Position numbers and translations under genes: made by a program
The notes under the pieces: generated by a model
Seen by the model: the letters and a program-made list of their open reading frames with translations, nothing else
The model's database searches: none
Told to the model about the DNA's origin: nothing
Shown here: piece after piece, positions 1 to 8,424 of the stretch
How the letters are laid out: each line of letters opens with the position of its first letter
How positions within the stretch are numbered: the first letter of the stretch is position 1
Assembly: GCA_013375455.1 (NCBI GenBank)
Contig: JABXJT010000015.1
Location: 17,839 to 81,838 of the forward strand
Source: Candidatus Helarchaeota archaeon
Lineage (GTDB): Archaea > Asgardarchaeota > Lokiarchaeia > Helarchaeales > HEL-GB-A
DNA: 64,000 bases
Reading direction: 5' to 3'

Positions 1-2192
1 ATTACTTTATATGCAACATCAGGATATCCATTTTCTGTTAAAACATCAAATAAATATCTCGTGCCTACTATTCCCGTATCAACGTGATAATCATGAGTTT
101 CTATCACGCTGTGTAATAGTGTCGAGAGCACACCCTTTTTCTTGTCATCTGGCACCATTTTTAAATATAAAGGTAGAATATTAGAGGTCTGACTCACTGT
201 TGTATCTACTAAAGAATGTTTAGGTATTTCATATGCTCCTTGCAAAAATTTCTCATTATAGGCTTCTTTGATCTCCTCTGATCTTTTATTTAATTCTTTA
301 TAATCTTGAGCTTTTCCTAGAACTTGAGCAATCTTTGAAAGGATTAAAGTGTCATGATAATAATACCACGAGGAGACATGTTCAATTGGTGTTTTTCTCG
401 ACACGATGCTGCCTGGAGGACACCAGTCACAGAACTTACCAAATTTTCTTAAAATATTCCCTTCTGAATTTGTGTGTAAAAATTCAACATAATCTTTCAT
501 GGATTCATAGTTCTCTTCGAGAACTCTTATGTCATTATAATACCAGTACAGATACCACGCGATGGTGATATATGCGGTACCCCAAGCTGGGTCTGCTGGG
601 TAAAATCTCCAATATGGTGGTACGACATCAGATAGGCTTCCATCTTTTCTTTGGCATAATTTAATATCCCGTAAAAATTTTGTATAGAATCTAGCCGTAT
701 CAAAATTAAAAATAGCTTCTTCTACAGTTAATTGTGCATCTCCCATCCACCCGTGGCGCTCATCTCGTTGAGGACAATCGGTAGGAATACTCATGAAATT
801 ACTTAATTGTCCAAATAAGATATTTGAATGGATTCTATTAATTAATTCATTCGAGCAGAAAAAGTCACCGATCTTCGGAACGTCCGTATGGAAAAAAACT
901 CCTTCAATACTTTCCAACGTGGGAACCCCGGGAAAGCCTGAGATTTCAGCATATCGAAAGCCGTGATAGGTAAAGTGTGGTTCAAATATTTCTTTACCTT
1001 CTCCCTTCAAAATGTAGGTATCAGTAGCTTTTGCGCCTCTATTTGTAGCTGTATTGAGATTTCCATCGTTATAAATTATTTCAGAATATCTAATGTTAAT
1101 TTCAGTTCCTTGTGGCCCATAAACTCTTAATCTAACATATCCTGTAAAATTTTGACCAAAATCACATATGTAAATACCAGGTGCCGTGCTATAGAGCTTT
1201 TTCGGTTTTATAATTTTAGTAATTCGGATCGGTTGTATCAATTGAGATGCCAAATTCGGGCCATTAATCGTTATGACATTTTCCCAAGATGAATCATCAA
1301 AATTCGGTTCATCCCAACCGGGCATTTCTAACCTAGCATCATATTTCTCCCCAAAATATATCCCATTCTCTAAAACTGGTCCTTGAGAGACTTTCCAGGA
1401 ATCATCTGAACAGATTACATCCCTCGTTCCATCATTATATTGAATCATGAGTTGTAAGATAAGTCTAGGGAACTCACAACCATATTTTCTAATACAGCGA
1501 CCATTTCCTAAAACGACGCCAATTGCATTCTTTTCCTTTAAAAAGTCTGTGACATCGTATGTTGAATACAATGCTAGTTTGGTGTAATCAGTCCAAGCAG
1601 GATCTAAAATTCTCTCTCCTACCCGTTTTCCATTCATTCGAAGCTCGTAATGCCCTAATCCACAGACATATAGTTTTGCTTGTTGGACTTCTTTGGTGAG
1701 AGAAAATTCTTTGCGAGAATAAACTCCGTAATATTCTCTTACCAATCCACGAAAGACATCAGTCCCGGAGATGTATTGGAATTTCTTTTTTTCCTTTCTA
1801 TCTGTAAAGGCCCTCCTCGTAATCCAAGTCGCTTTCCAATCGGTTTCCGTCAAAAAAGCAGTTGCAAATTTGGCGACGTTGCTGTATTCACTTTCAACAT
1901 CATTTTTATCCCACCATTTCACACGCCAATAATAAATGAAATTACTTACCAATGATTTGCCTTCATAGGAAATGTTAACATTGCTATCAGATTTTACCTT
2001 ACCACTGTCCCACACATCTCCATTTTCTGATTCTGAAGGCTTTGTATCAGATGATACGATTATTTGGAACGCTGACTGACTCTGCCCTCTTTCATTATGA
2101 TTAACAATCCATGAAAAACGTGGGGAGAAAACATCTATTCCAATTGGATTGTTAAGATACTCACATTTTAGATTATATGGAGGATTTATCAT
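1..2192 (-). CDS. alpha-L-rhamnosidase, GH78 family (C-terminus beyond window)
   Basis: The minus strand is open from an ATG at 2192 to the window edge, giving 730 codons with the C-terminus missing; family members usually have 900-1000 residues. The N-terminus has the fibronectin-like entry seen in GH78 (NNPIGIDVFSPRFSWIV) and the middle has the diagnostic CPQRDERHGWMGDAQ at about residues 473-487, which carries acidic residues implicated in inverting hydrolysis of terminal alpha-L-rhamnose. No signal peptide or membrane segment is visible, so it probably acts in the cytoplasm on imported oligosaccharides or glycosides. It follows the Nudix gene by 46 nt on the same strand. No Shine-Dalgarno site is obvious before the ATG. 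Confidence 0.9.
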   Translation of the reverse strand, partial: MINPPYNLKCEYLNNPIGIDVFSPRFSWIVNHNERGQSQSAFQIIVSSDTKPSESENGDVWDSGKVKSDSNVNISYEGKSLVSNFIYYWRVKWWDKNDVESEYSNVAKFATAFLTETDWKATWITRRAFTDRKEKKKFQYISGTDVFRGLVREYYGVYSRKEFSLTKEVQQAKLYVCGLGHYELRMNGKRVGERILDPAWTDYTKLALYSTYDVTDFLKEKNAIGVVLGNGRCIRKYGCEFPRLILQLMIQYNDGTRDVICSDDSWKVSQGPVLENGIYFGEKYDARLEMPGWDEPNFDDSSWENVITINGPNLASQLIQPIRITKIIKPKKLYSTAPGIYICDFGQNFTGYVRLRVYGPQGTEINIRYSEIIYNDGNLNTATNRGAKATDTYILKGEGKEIFEPHFTYHGFRYAEISGFPGVPTLESIEGVFFHTDVPKIGDFFCSNELINRIHSNILFGQLSNFMSIPTDCPQRDERHGWMGDAQLTVEEAIFNFDTARFYTKFLRDIKLCQRKDGSLSDVVPPYWRFYPADPAWGTAYITIAWYLYWYYNDIRVLEENYESMKDYVEFLHTNSEGNILRKFGKFCDWCPPGSIVSRKTPIEHVSSWYYYHDTLILSKIAQVLGKAQDYKELNKRSEEIKEAYNEKFLQGAYEIPKHSLVDTTVSQTSNILPLYLKMVPDDKKKGVLSTLLHSVIETHDYHVDTGIVGTRYLFDVLTENGYPDVAYKV

Positions 2193-2238
2193 AGTGAAAT
2201 TATTGTGATAATGTAAATATAAGATTTTTTAGGGTAAT

Positions 2239-2877
2239 TTAAAGAAAGTCATCAATTAAACTTGGGTCATGTCTCTTAAAATTGATTAGCGATGGCTGAA
2301 AATCGAAAACATCTTCGATGAATTGATTGATTATGTAAGCAGTTGCCCCCCAAATTTTATAATTTTCCCAATAATAGTAATAGAGTGGATATTTAACGCC
2401 CTTGTTCTCCCAACGGTCTTCCTCAAATTTTTCTTTACTCACAAACAGGCTCAACGGCACCCTCAATATTTCTGCAACTTCCGCGTCATTTGAACAACAT
2501 TCTATATCTCCATACAGGATTCCAATAAAAGGCGTGATGATGTATCTTGTAATGGTGAATAAATCATCGAGCCGTCCCACGACTTCTATTTGTTCTCCTG
2601 TCACTCCAATTTCTTCTTCCGTTTCCCTGAGCGCGGTTTGAACTAAATCTTTATCTTTCTTGCTTTTTTTACCCCCTGGAAAGGAAATTTCACCCCGGTG
2701 ATGCCTCAGATTCTCCGTTCTTTTCGTAAGGATGAATTTAATTGTCTTATTTTCAGAAAAAATCGGGAGAAGCACGGCAGCATGCGTGAAATTGGGCGGA
2801 TCCAAAACCAAAGGGTCTCTATTTTTAAGTTTATGCCGTATTAAATCTTCCAACTCATTTAATGTGCTAACGTTCAT
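2239..2877 (-). CDS. Nudix hydrolase, CoA pyrophosphatase-like (NudL type)
   Basis: A 212-residue protein. Residues 51-69 (TKRTENLRHHRGEISFPGG) match the NudL/UPF0035 signature that precedes the Nudix box, and RETEEE at 84-89 supplies the metal-binding glutamates. NudL enzymes cleave CoA or acyl-CoA to 3',5'-ADP and phosphopantetheine and need Mg or Mn; the family is about 190-220 residues, so this looks full length. In a genome with CoA-based hydrocarbon or fatty acid metabolism a CoA-recycling role is reasonable, but substrate cannot be read from sequence. It shares strand with the GH78 gene downstream; a functional link is not evident. Confidence 0.82.
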   Translation of the reverse strand: MNVSTLNELEDLIRHKLKNRDPLVLDPPNFTHAAVLLPIFSENKTIKFILTKRTENLRHHRGEISFPGGKKSKKDKDLVQTALRETEEEIGVTGEQIEVVGRLDDLFTITRYIITPFIGILYGDIECCSNDAEVAEILRVPLSLFVSKEKFEEDRWENKGVKYPLYYYYWENYKIWGATAYIINQFIEDVFDFQPSLINFKRHDPSLIDDFL

Positions 2878-2933
2878 TCAGGGTTTACCTATAAAACCGT
2901 TAATTTATTTTTTACTTAATAAGGAATAATGAT

Positions 2934-3281
2934 TTAAGCTACCATTTGTTGGAACTTTTCTTTAAATTCCGTTTCTAATACATGCCACTTTTCTTTTATT
3001 TCCGGGTTTGATTCGACATATTCTTTTATCTCTGCCTCATAATCTACCGTGTAAGCCTCCATATCCACACCGGTTATTCCCTCTGGGAGTAGTTCTGCCC
3101 CTATTTCATTCCGGAATTCTAGGATTATTTCATAAAGAATTTGCATGGTATCTTGTGGATTAGAAGCTTTCCGTAATTTCTCCTTATTTTCTTCGAGTGT
3201 CTCTGTTAATTTCGTGATGACCTTGGGAAGCATCTCTAATGTTAATTCTACAAATAGTTTTGGAGATAATTCAACCAACAT
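2934..3281 (-). CDS. hypothetical helical protein, 115 aa
   Basis: I do not recognise a family. The protein is acidic and predicted to be mostly alpha-helical, with long runs rich in Glu, Lys and Leu (for example EIILEFRNEIGAELLPEG), and lacks Cys, signal peptide or membrane segments. The ATG at 3281 has a weak purine-rich upstream stretch. It lies 56 nt upstream of the Nudix gene on the same strand and could be co-transcribed. It has the look of a real gene because the reading frame has balanced composition and uses the same codon style as its neighbours. Confidence 0.6.
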   Translation of the reverse strand: MLVELSPKLFVELTLEMLPKVITKLTETLEENKEKLRKASNPQDTMQILYEIILEFRNEIGAELLPEGITGVDMEAYTVDYEAEIKEYVESNPEIKEKWHVLETEFKEKFQQMVA

Positions 3282-3413
3282 TGATCCATCCTAATAGTTG
3301 AAAGTATAGGTATAAAGATGCTCTTTTATTTTTTGATTGAGGAAAGTAAACGATATAATAATAATTCATTCCCAATAAGTAAAGAAGGGGCTCTCGCAAG
3401 AAAATTCAAAAAT

Positions 3414-3788
3414 TTAAAGGTTATTCTTCCACTTTTCCAGACGCTTTTGCGAAACTCCTGGTATGTTATATGCCTTTGGATTGATTACTTTCAAATCTGC
3501 AGTTGTCGTTATACCACAAAATCTCAACTTTGTACCAATTTTCTTTCCAATTCCCTTTATTGATTCAATGGGTAAAGACTCTTGTAGAGTTGGGATGGCT
3601 TTTGGTTTAAAGGATTCATTGGATTGGGTTATAACCTTTTTCTTGGAAATGGCCCCCAAAACATTCAGTAATGAAAAAACTTGCCCCACCGTATTTTTCC
3701 TGACTGGTCTCACCAGTGATTTCGCTATACTCTGGATGATATCTATCTGCGGTTGAATTCCATTTTTGAAAATGTAATTGAATGACAT
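3414..3788 (-). CDS. helix-hairpin-helix protein, 124 aa
   Basis: The C-terminal half (residues 72-124) contains tandem helix-hairpin-helix-like elements: IKGIGKKIGTKLRFCGITTT followed by YNIPGVSQKRLEKW. The GIGKKIG and IPGVS hairpins are typical of non-specific DNA backbone binding, as in DUF4332 and RadA/Rad51 N-terminal type domains. The N-terminal 65 residues are basic and of no recognisable fold. Likely a small DNA-binding or chromatin accessory protein. It is divergent from the DsrE-like gene, whose promoter lies in the 130-nt gap. Confidence 0.65.
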   Translation of the reverse strand: MSFNYIFKNGIQPQIDIIQSIAKSLVRPVRKNTVGQVFSLLNVLGAISKKKVITQSNESFKPKAIPTLQESLPIESIKGIGKKIGTKLRFCGITTTADLKVINPKAYNIPGVSQKRLEKWKNNL

Positions 3789-3876
3789 GAATAAGTCGAT
3801 GGGAATTCCCTTGTATAAATTAGAAAAATATGGGGATATTTTTTACCGGAATTTTTAAAAGCAACCTCAACTTACT

Positions 3877-3887
3877 TAACAGTGTTA
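3877..3887. promoter_or_regulatory. candidate operator, palindrome TAACAGTGTTA
   Basis: Perfect 11-bp palindrome around a central G, 30 nt before the DsrE-like start codon and about 15 nt downstream of a TATA-like TTTTTAAAAG at 3852-3861. The same core occurs twice in the gap between the CoA-transferase and winged-helix genes. A position near the expected transcription start suits a repressor site. Inferred from recurrence within this window only. Confidence 0.5.
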
Positions 3888-3917
3888 TAATAACTGAAAT
3901 AAAAGTGAGGATTATAA

Positions 3918-4334
3918 ATGAAGTTAGCATATATCGTTCACAAAGGGAATTTTGAAGAATTGATGATGGCAATCATATTGAACACGACTGGTGCCGCGAT
4001 GGACGTCGAAGCTGACCTCTTCTTCACATTCTATGGACTCAGCTTACTTAAAAAAGGTGGTGCAGATAAAGCCAAGATCAAATATCCCCCCATCCTCAGA
4101 AATCTTGGCACTGGAATGTTCAAGAAGAAGCTGAAGAAAGTGGGTTATGAAGATCCTTCTATAATGCTGAAAAAAATGGTAGAAACTGGGAAGGTTCGCC
4201 TCTGGGCCTGCTCCACTACGATGGAATTAATGAATGTTAAGAAAGAAGATTTGATCGAGGAAGTAGAAGGAATCGTTGGAGCTGCAACATTCCTCGACAT
4301 GGCACAGGATGCAGACCACGTCCTGGTGTTGTAA
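3918..4334 (+). CDS. DsrE/DsrF-like (DsrE2-type) protein
   Basis: A 138-residue protein with an alpha/beta start (MKLAYIVHKGNFEELMMAII) and a C-terminal part (ACSTTMELMNVKKEDLIEEV, residues 97-116) that resembles the DsrE2/COG2210 peroxiredoxin-like family, where the equivalent cysteine (here Cys98) carries sulfane sulfur or persulfide. It therefore may act in sulfur relay, but no partner such as TusA or a rhodanese is adjacent. It stands alone on the plus strand with its own TATA-like element and a candidate operator shared with the CoA-transferase/regulator region, suggesting co-regulation with those genes. Confidence 0.75.
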   Translation: MKLAYIVHKGNFEELMMAIILNTTGAAMDVEADLFFTFYGLSLLKKGGADKAKIKYPPILRNLGTGMFKKKLKKVGYEDPSIMLKKMVETGKVRLWACSTTMELMNVKKEDLIEEVEGIVGAATFLDMAQDADHVLVL

Positions 4335-4386
4335 AAATTTACTAAAATATCCCTTTTTTATACGAATTAATCAAAGGTCATAGATT

Positions 4387-5262
4387 TTAAATTGCGTAAA
4401 TCCTTATTTTTTTGTCCGCTGCGGCTACAGCCAATAAGCGGCCATCTGAGGAAAAATCTAAGCCATAAATCCCCTTAACTCTCAAGGGAAATTCCTGTGT
4501 TAGATTACTATTTTGGGTGTTATACATCTGTACATTGTAGTTCATGCCTACCGCAAGAATTTTACTATCAGGGGAAAAGGCAAGTGGATACACTCCCTTT
4601 TGTTCTAGTTTTATGGTGAGTACCTTCGACCAATCTTTAACATACCATATTATTATTGCTCCTTCTGCTCCAGCTGAAGCAAGGAACTGCCCATCCGATG
4701 AGAATTTCAAGGAATTAACTGCAATTTCATGCCCCTTTAGTTTATTGACTAATTTTCCATCCGGAACTGACCATAGTAATATTTCATCTCCAATTCCACC
4801 CGACGCTAAGGTTTTCCCATCTCTTGAGAATGCAACTGAAACTGCATTCTTTTTATGTGCCTTAAGCGTAGTTAACCCTTTACCAGTGGCAAGATCCCAA
4901 AGTTTCACCCTTGTATCATAGGAAGCTGAGGCAAGGAATTTCCCCTCAGGAGAAATATCAATGGATGCTATCGTCTTTTTATGAGCAATAATAGTATTTA
5001 TTAATTTAAATGAGGAAAATTCCCATAATCTTATAGACGTATCTGTGGATCCGGTAGCTAATACCTTATTATTGGGGGATAAAGCGAGCGTATTGATACT
5101 CTTCGCATGCCCTTCAACCGCTTGACGTAACGTCCAATTAGGAGCAACCCATGATTTTATGAAATTATCCATGCCTACTGAAATTAAGGACGAATTGTCG
5201 CTAGAAAACAACACGCCCATGACATAATGGGAGTGAGCTTCGATAATAGTGGGTTCTACCAT
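4387..5262 (-). CDS. WD40-repeat beta-propeller protein
   Basis: A 291-residue protein made almost entirely of seven WD40 repeats, each with the pattern of a small-residue strand, S-P/S-D/E-G, LASAS and a closing W or Y. Examples are IASIDISPEGKFLASASYD and VNSLKFSSDGQFLASAG; the last two blades end in Y rather than W. Seven repeats form one closed propeller, so the gene looks complete. Such proteins are scaffolds without enzymatic activity, and the partner cannot be inferred. It ends the minus-strand run after the CoA-transferase genes, 10 nt after the B-subunit stop codon, so it is probably the third gene of that operon. Confidence 0.88.
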   Translation of the reverse strand: MVEPTIIEAHSHYVMGVLFSSDNSSLISVGMDNFIKSWVAPNWTLRQAVEGHAKSINTLALSPNNKVLATGSTDTSIRLWEFSSFKLINTIIAHKKTIASIDISPEGKFLASASYDTRVKLWDLATGKGLTTLKAHKKNAVSVAFSRDGKTLASGGIGDEILLWSVPDGKLVNKLKGHEIAVNSLKFSSDGQFLASAGAEGAIIIWYVKDWSKVLTIKLEQKGVYPLAFSPDSKILAVGMNYNVQMYNTQNSNLTQEFPLRVKGIYGLDFSSDGRLLAVAAADKKIRIYAI

Positions 5263-5272
5263 TTTTAATCAT

Positions 5273-6091
5273 CTACTCTATAAATCTTATCCAATCATCT
5301 TTCAGAATATAAAATTGGTCGATGGCATCTTTCATTGTCTGACGGCAGACTTCGATCTCTTTCATTGTTGGAGGATCACTTTGTTTCACTTCTTTTGCAA
5401 CTTTTAAATCCCAGCCGGTCTTCTTTTTTACCTCCTCAATTGTAATTCCCGGATGGAGTGCTGCTAAATACGCTTCCTTGGTTTCAGAATCAAAACGTAA
5501 TGTACATAAATCGGTAATGATTGCATCAGGTCCTTGGGTTGAAGAATACCCCGCTTTATCACGGCTGTCACCGCCATTTAAATGCCCAACGTCCGTTATA
5601 TAAGTCAATTTCTCAGGCAAGCGCCGTTTCGAGTGCTCATCCAGGAGCCACACGATCCGTTTGGCCAGAACTGCAATCTCCGTGGCGCCCCCACCCCCGG
5701 GAAGCCGGATTTTTGGGTTATCATACTCCCCTATCACGGTCGTGTTACAATTTCCGTATTTATCAAGCATGCTTGTCGCCAAGAGTGCAATATCGATGTC
5801 CCCTCTTTGAAGAAACGCAAGGGAATCAAGGGAATCCCCGATGAATGTAGCAGTGGGGGGAATCACGGGGTCCACTAATGAATAGGGCATTTTCTCTAAG
5901 GGCATAAAGTCGTGACAAGTTCCACTTTCAAAGACCATTGTGATATTTGGTGCATGAAGTTTAAACGCCATATAGACCGCAAGAAATGGCCATTGGAAAG
6001 CGTTAAAGACGACCTCACCATCCCTTATTTCACGAGCCGCTGCAACCAGCATCATCTCAAACCCAGAAAATTCTTCACAGTATTCTACCAA
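5273..6091 (-). CDS. CoA-transferase family I, beta subunit
   Basis: A 272-residue subunit resembling glutaconate CoA-transferase B and IpdB. FESG near residues 54-57 matches the site of the catalytic glutamate that forms the CoA thioester, and LPGGGGATEIA near residue 130 matches the conserved glycine loop. The subunit pairs with the product of the gene 12 nt upstream to move CoA between carboxylic acids, or in IpdAB-like members to hydrolyse a ring. Which acid is used cannot be told. Together they could load CoA onto a carboxylate made from an alkane or fatty acid. Confidence 0.87.
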   Translation of the reverse strand: MVEYCEEFSGFEMMLVAAAREIRDGEVVFNAFQWPFLAVYMAFKLHAPNITMVFESGTCHDFMPLEKMPYSLVDPVIPPTATFIGDSLDSLAFLQRGDIDIALLATSMLDKYGNCNTTVIGEYDNPKIRLPGGGGATEIAVLAKRIVWLLDEHSKRRLPEKLTYITDVGHLNGGDSRDKAGYSSTQGPDAIITDLCTLRFDSETKEAYLAALHPGITIEEVKKKTGWDLKVAKEVKQSDPPTMKEIEVCRQTMKDAIDQFYILKDDWIRFIE

Positions 6092-6103
6092 TTCAATTCC
6101 TCC

Positions 6104-7030
6104 TTAATATCCATAATCGACTGCTCCTCTTATTAGTGAGCTAGCCCTCAGGCGCTCTAATCTCTCAACTCCTAAAACTTTTAAATATTCACTACGGTCA
6201 TCGACACCAAGAACCCATTTGTCTAGCCATTTTTCCCAATCTTCAAGGGTCTCTGTTTCCTTCGCATAATCAAAGGTATATTTCAAATCCGTATAATAGA
6301 ATCCCTGAACGCTTCCTGGATGACCACCCCACGGTTCATGTACAACGGCATCTACTTTAAATCCTGCTACCATGGTTTTTTCGGGTGATTCACTGATTAC
6401 AAATCGATCAACAATCTCTTCTGTGATGACGATAATTTTTTTACAGGCATTAATTCCAATCTTTGAATCGCCAATAACCCCCCATAGTTGGGCATTTCCA
6501 TCTATATCCGCACGCTGAACGTGTAAAAACCCAACATCGGGCTTGATCGCAGGGACTACGCAAATTTCCTCATCGGAAAAAGGATCTTTAACGATGGCAG
6601 CTTTTTTCCCGATCTCTTTCGGCGTGTCAAAAATGCTACTTCCAACTAATGACCGAATCGGCATAAAAGGGATGTTCATGTACCCTGCAAAATAAGACAT
6701 ATTGACACTAAATAAAGACTGTTCATTATATGTAAGCGGTGCGGGAATACCCTTTTCCGTAGCGCGGCGATAATTCCAAGCAGGCTGGGGACCAATTCCG
6801 TTCCAACAGTGTGACGTAATAATATGATTCGTTACGTTTGCCCCGATTAATTGATCGAATAAAATTCCACCTGCTGCTTTGGTTATCTTTAAATTTCTTT
6901 TCTTTTGCCGAATTAATTCGTGCCCGGCCGCATATGTTACACAATTACCAAACCCTGACAGAAAAACCAAATCGCCGTCTCGCACGAACTTTTTCACCGC
7001 TTCTTTCATCGGCATCACTTTACTTTCCAT
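6104..7030 (-). CDS. CoA-transferase family I, alpha subunit
   Basis: GctA/IpdA-like subunit of about 308 residues. It has the KKFVRDGDLVFLSGFGN entry typical of the family (gain-of-function loop with glycines), a VQRADIDGNAQLWG segment, and HPGSVQGFYYTDLKYTFDYA near the C-terminus as in GctA/IpdA. The frame is open from a TTG at 7060, but AAGGTG at 7042-7037 sits 6 nt before the third of three consecutive ATGs, so I place the start at 7030. A TATA-like element on the minus strand at 7083-7074 is about 45 nt upstream. A palindromic operator candidate lies further upstream at 7134-7147. Confidence 0.87.
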   Translation of the reverse strand: MESKVMPMKEAVKKFVRDGDLVFLSGFGNCVTYAAGHELIRQKKRNLKITKAAGGILFDQLIGANVTNHIITSHCWNGIGPQPAWNYRRATEKGIPAPLTYNEQSLFSVNMSYFAGYMNIPFMPIRSLVGSSIFDTPKEIGKKAAIVKDPFSDEEICVVPAIKPDVGFLHVQRADIDGNAQLWGVIGDSKIGINACKKIIVITEEIVDRFVISESPEKTMVAGFKVDAVVHEPWGGHPGSVQGFYYTDLKYTFDYAKETETLEDWEKWLDKWVLGVDDRSEYLKVLGVERLERLRASSLIRGAVDYGY

Positions 7031-7133
7031 CATCATCACCTTACTAGGATAGAACAACAAACTAATGATCTTGCTATAAATACTTCTAAAAAATATCTTT
7101 TTTCTAGAAAATTGGATTTCAAAAATAGCTTAA

Positions 7134-7147
7134 TTAACACTGTTTAA
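7134..7147. promoter_or_regulatory. candidate operator, TTAACACTGTTTAA
   Basis: Near-perfect palindrome with the 9-bp core AACACTGTT, the reverse complement of the core at 3877-3887 and 7198-7208. It lies in the divergent promoter region, about 50 nt upstream of the CoA-transferase TATA-like element and 51 nt from the second copy, so the two could be bridged by one regulator. Function inferred. Confidence 0.5.
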
Positions 7148-7188
7148 CTCTTCTTTTCTTCACCCAGCTCATTAATACGAAGCAGAAA

Positions 7189-7208
7189 CTTTAAATATAA
7201 CAGTGTTA
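7189..7208 (+). promoter_or_regulatory. TATA-like element overlapping a TAACAGTGTTA operator candidate
   Basis: CTTTAAATATAA at 7189-7200 is a good archaeal TATA box for the winged-helix gene at 7246. The palindrome TAACAGTGTTA (7198-7208) begins inside it, so a bound protein would block TBP/TFB access. This is the arrangement expected for negative autoregulation by the downstream gene. The overlap is seen directly; autoregulation is inferred. Confidence 0.55.
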
Positions 7209-7245
7209 ATAAGGATCATAAGTAAAAATTGCCGAGGTTCATGTT

Positions 7246-7572
7246 ATGACAGAAAGTGAAGTATATCACATCCCGTTTTACCAACAACGAGAGATCATGA
7301 AATTACCCCCATCTGCAAAATTTATCTTATACTTATTGAAATTGAAAGGTTCGATGAATAGGAAACGGATAATTCAGCAAACGTTAATGCCCGATCGGAC
7401 TGTAGGGTTTGCGTTGAAACTATTATTGGAGAAAAATTTGATTTACAAAGAAGATCCGAGTGAGAGTTGGAAGCGAACAGAAGGAAAACGCAAACGACGC
7501 AGGCAGGATCGGCGCATCACCAATTATAATTTGGTACATGCGATGTTGCCTTATGAGATGGCGGAAGCCTAG
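7246..7572 (+). CDS. winged helix-turn-helix regulator, 108 aa
   Basis: A small basic protein with a MarR/TrmB-like winged helix: helices in LPPSAKFILYLLKLKG, then NRKRIIQQTLMPDRTVGFAL as the helix-turn-helix (residues about 38-57), and LEKNLIYKEDP as the wing. A Lys/Arg-rich tail (KRKRRRQDRR) may add DNA contacts. There is no effector domain, so sensing may be by another subunit or none. It is divergent from the CoA-transferase genes, with two copies of a palindrome between them and a third before the DsrE-like gene; I infer that it regulates these three units and itself. Confidence 0.75.
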   Translation: MTESEVYHIPFYQQREIMKLPPSAKFILYLLKLKGSMNRKRIIQQTLMPDRTVGFALKLLLEKNLIYKEDPSESWKRTEGKRKRRRQDRRITNYNLVHAMLPYEMAEA

Positions 7573-7596
7573 CTGGTTTCTTTCTTTTTTTCTACC

Positions 7597-8406
7597 TTAA
7601 ATCTCGAAATAAATTTTCTTTCTTTTTTGAAATCCCACAATCTGAGTATACCCAATGTCCTTCAATAGCTTAAATGCTCGATCTATCTCCCAACCTACCT
7701 CTTCAGGTTTATGGCTGTCTGAGCCGATGGTAACTTGAATGTCATTTTCGTAGCAAGCTTTAAGTATGTCTATACTGGGGTATTGCTCGTTGGCGGGTTT
7801 GCGGAACCCCGCTGTATTCACTTCGATGCAAATTTTATTTTTCGCAAGTGCATCTACAATTTCATCAGTTAGGTCAGTGATGGGACGGTCTGGTCTATCC
7901 CCAAATTTCTTTGGCAAGTCTAAATGGGCCATTATATCGTATAAACCGCTTTCTATAGCTTTCTTTAAGGTCTTGAAATAGCGCGTATACAACTCAAAAA
8001 TGTCATATTCGCAATACCGTTCGCGATATCGGTCATCATCAATGCACCAATCATCAAGTATGTGGACCGATCCGTATATATAATCGAACTCAGCACGTTT
8101 TAAGTATTGCTCGATTTCTTTCTCCTTACCATCATAGTAATCCGCTTCGATTCCCAGTTTAATACGAATATCAGAATGAGATTCTTGCAATTCCCTGACT
8201 AATTTTACATATAGCGGGAGTTCCTCTTCTTTCATGCAATAATCTTCGAGTGGCAATGTTTTGGGGAGGTAAATCATTGGGAAATGATCTGAAAATCCGA
8301 TTTCGACTAAATTTTTCGAGATCGCTGCCTGCACGTACTCCTCCATTTCTCCAGTCGCATGGTTGCATAATATCGTGTGAATGTGATAATCGATACGTCC
8401 TTTCAT
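7597..8406 (-). CDS. PHP-family phosphatase, histidinol-phosphatase (HisK)-like
   Basis: A 269-residue PHP-domain protein. The start RIDYHIHTILCNHATG contains the H-x-H metal ligands (residues 8 and 10), followed by GFSDHFPM, an internal GSVHILDDW, MAHLDLPKKFGDRP, and the closing TIGSDSHKPEEVGWEIDRAF, all matching HisK/HisJ-type histidinol-phosphate phosphatases with a trinuclear metal site. The likely reaction is histidinol-phosphate to histidinol in histidine biosynthesis. No other his genes are nearby, so a different phosphoester remains possible. The gene ends 24 nt from the convergent regulator gene. Confidence 0.8.
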   Translation of the reverse strand: MKGRIDYHIHTILCNHATGEMEEYVQAAISKNLVEIGFSDHFPMIYLPKTLPLEDYCMKEEELPLYVKLVRELQESHSDIRIKLGIEADYYDGKEKEIEQYLKRAEFDYIYGSVHILDDWCIDDDRYRERYCEYDIFELYTRYFKTLKKAIESGLYDIMAHLDLPKKFGDRPDRPITDLTDEIVDALAKNKICIEVNTAGFRKPANEQYPSIDILKACYENDIQVTIGSDSHKPEEVGWEIDRAFKLLKDIGYTQIVGFQKRKKIYFEI

Positions 8407-8424
8407 CTCATTTCACCTTGAATC

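Noticed and set aside
5521..6136. Plus-strand frames opposite the CoA-transferase B gene
   Set aside because: Antisense shadows with unnatural composition; the minus-strand CoA-transferase explains the region.
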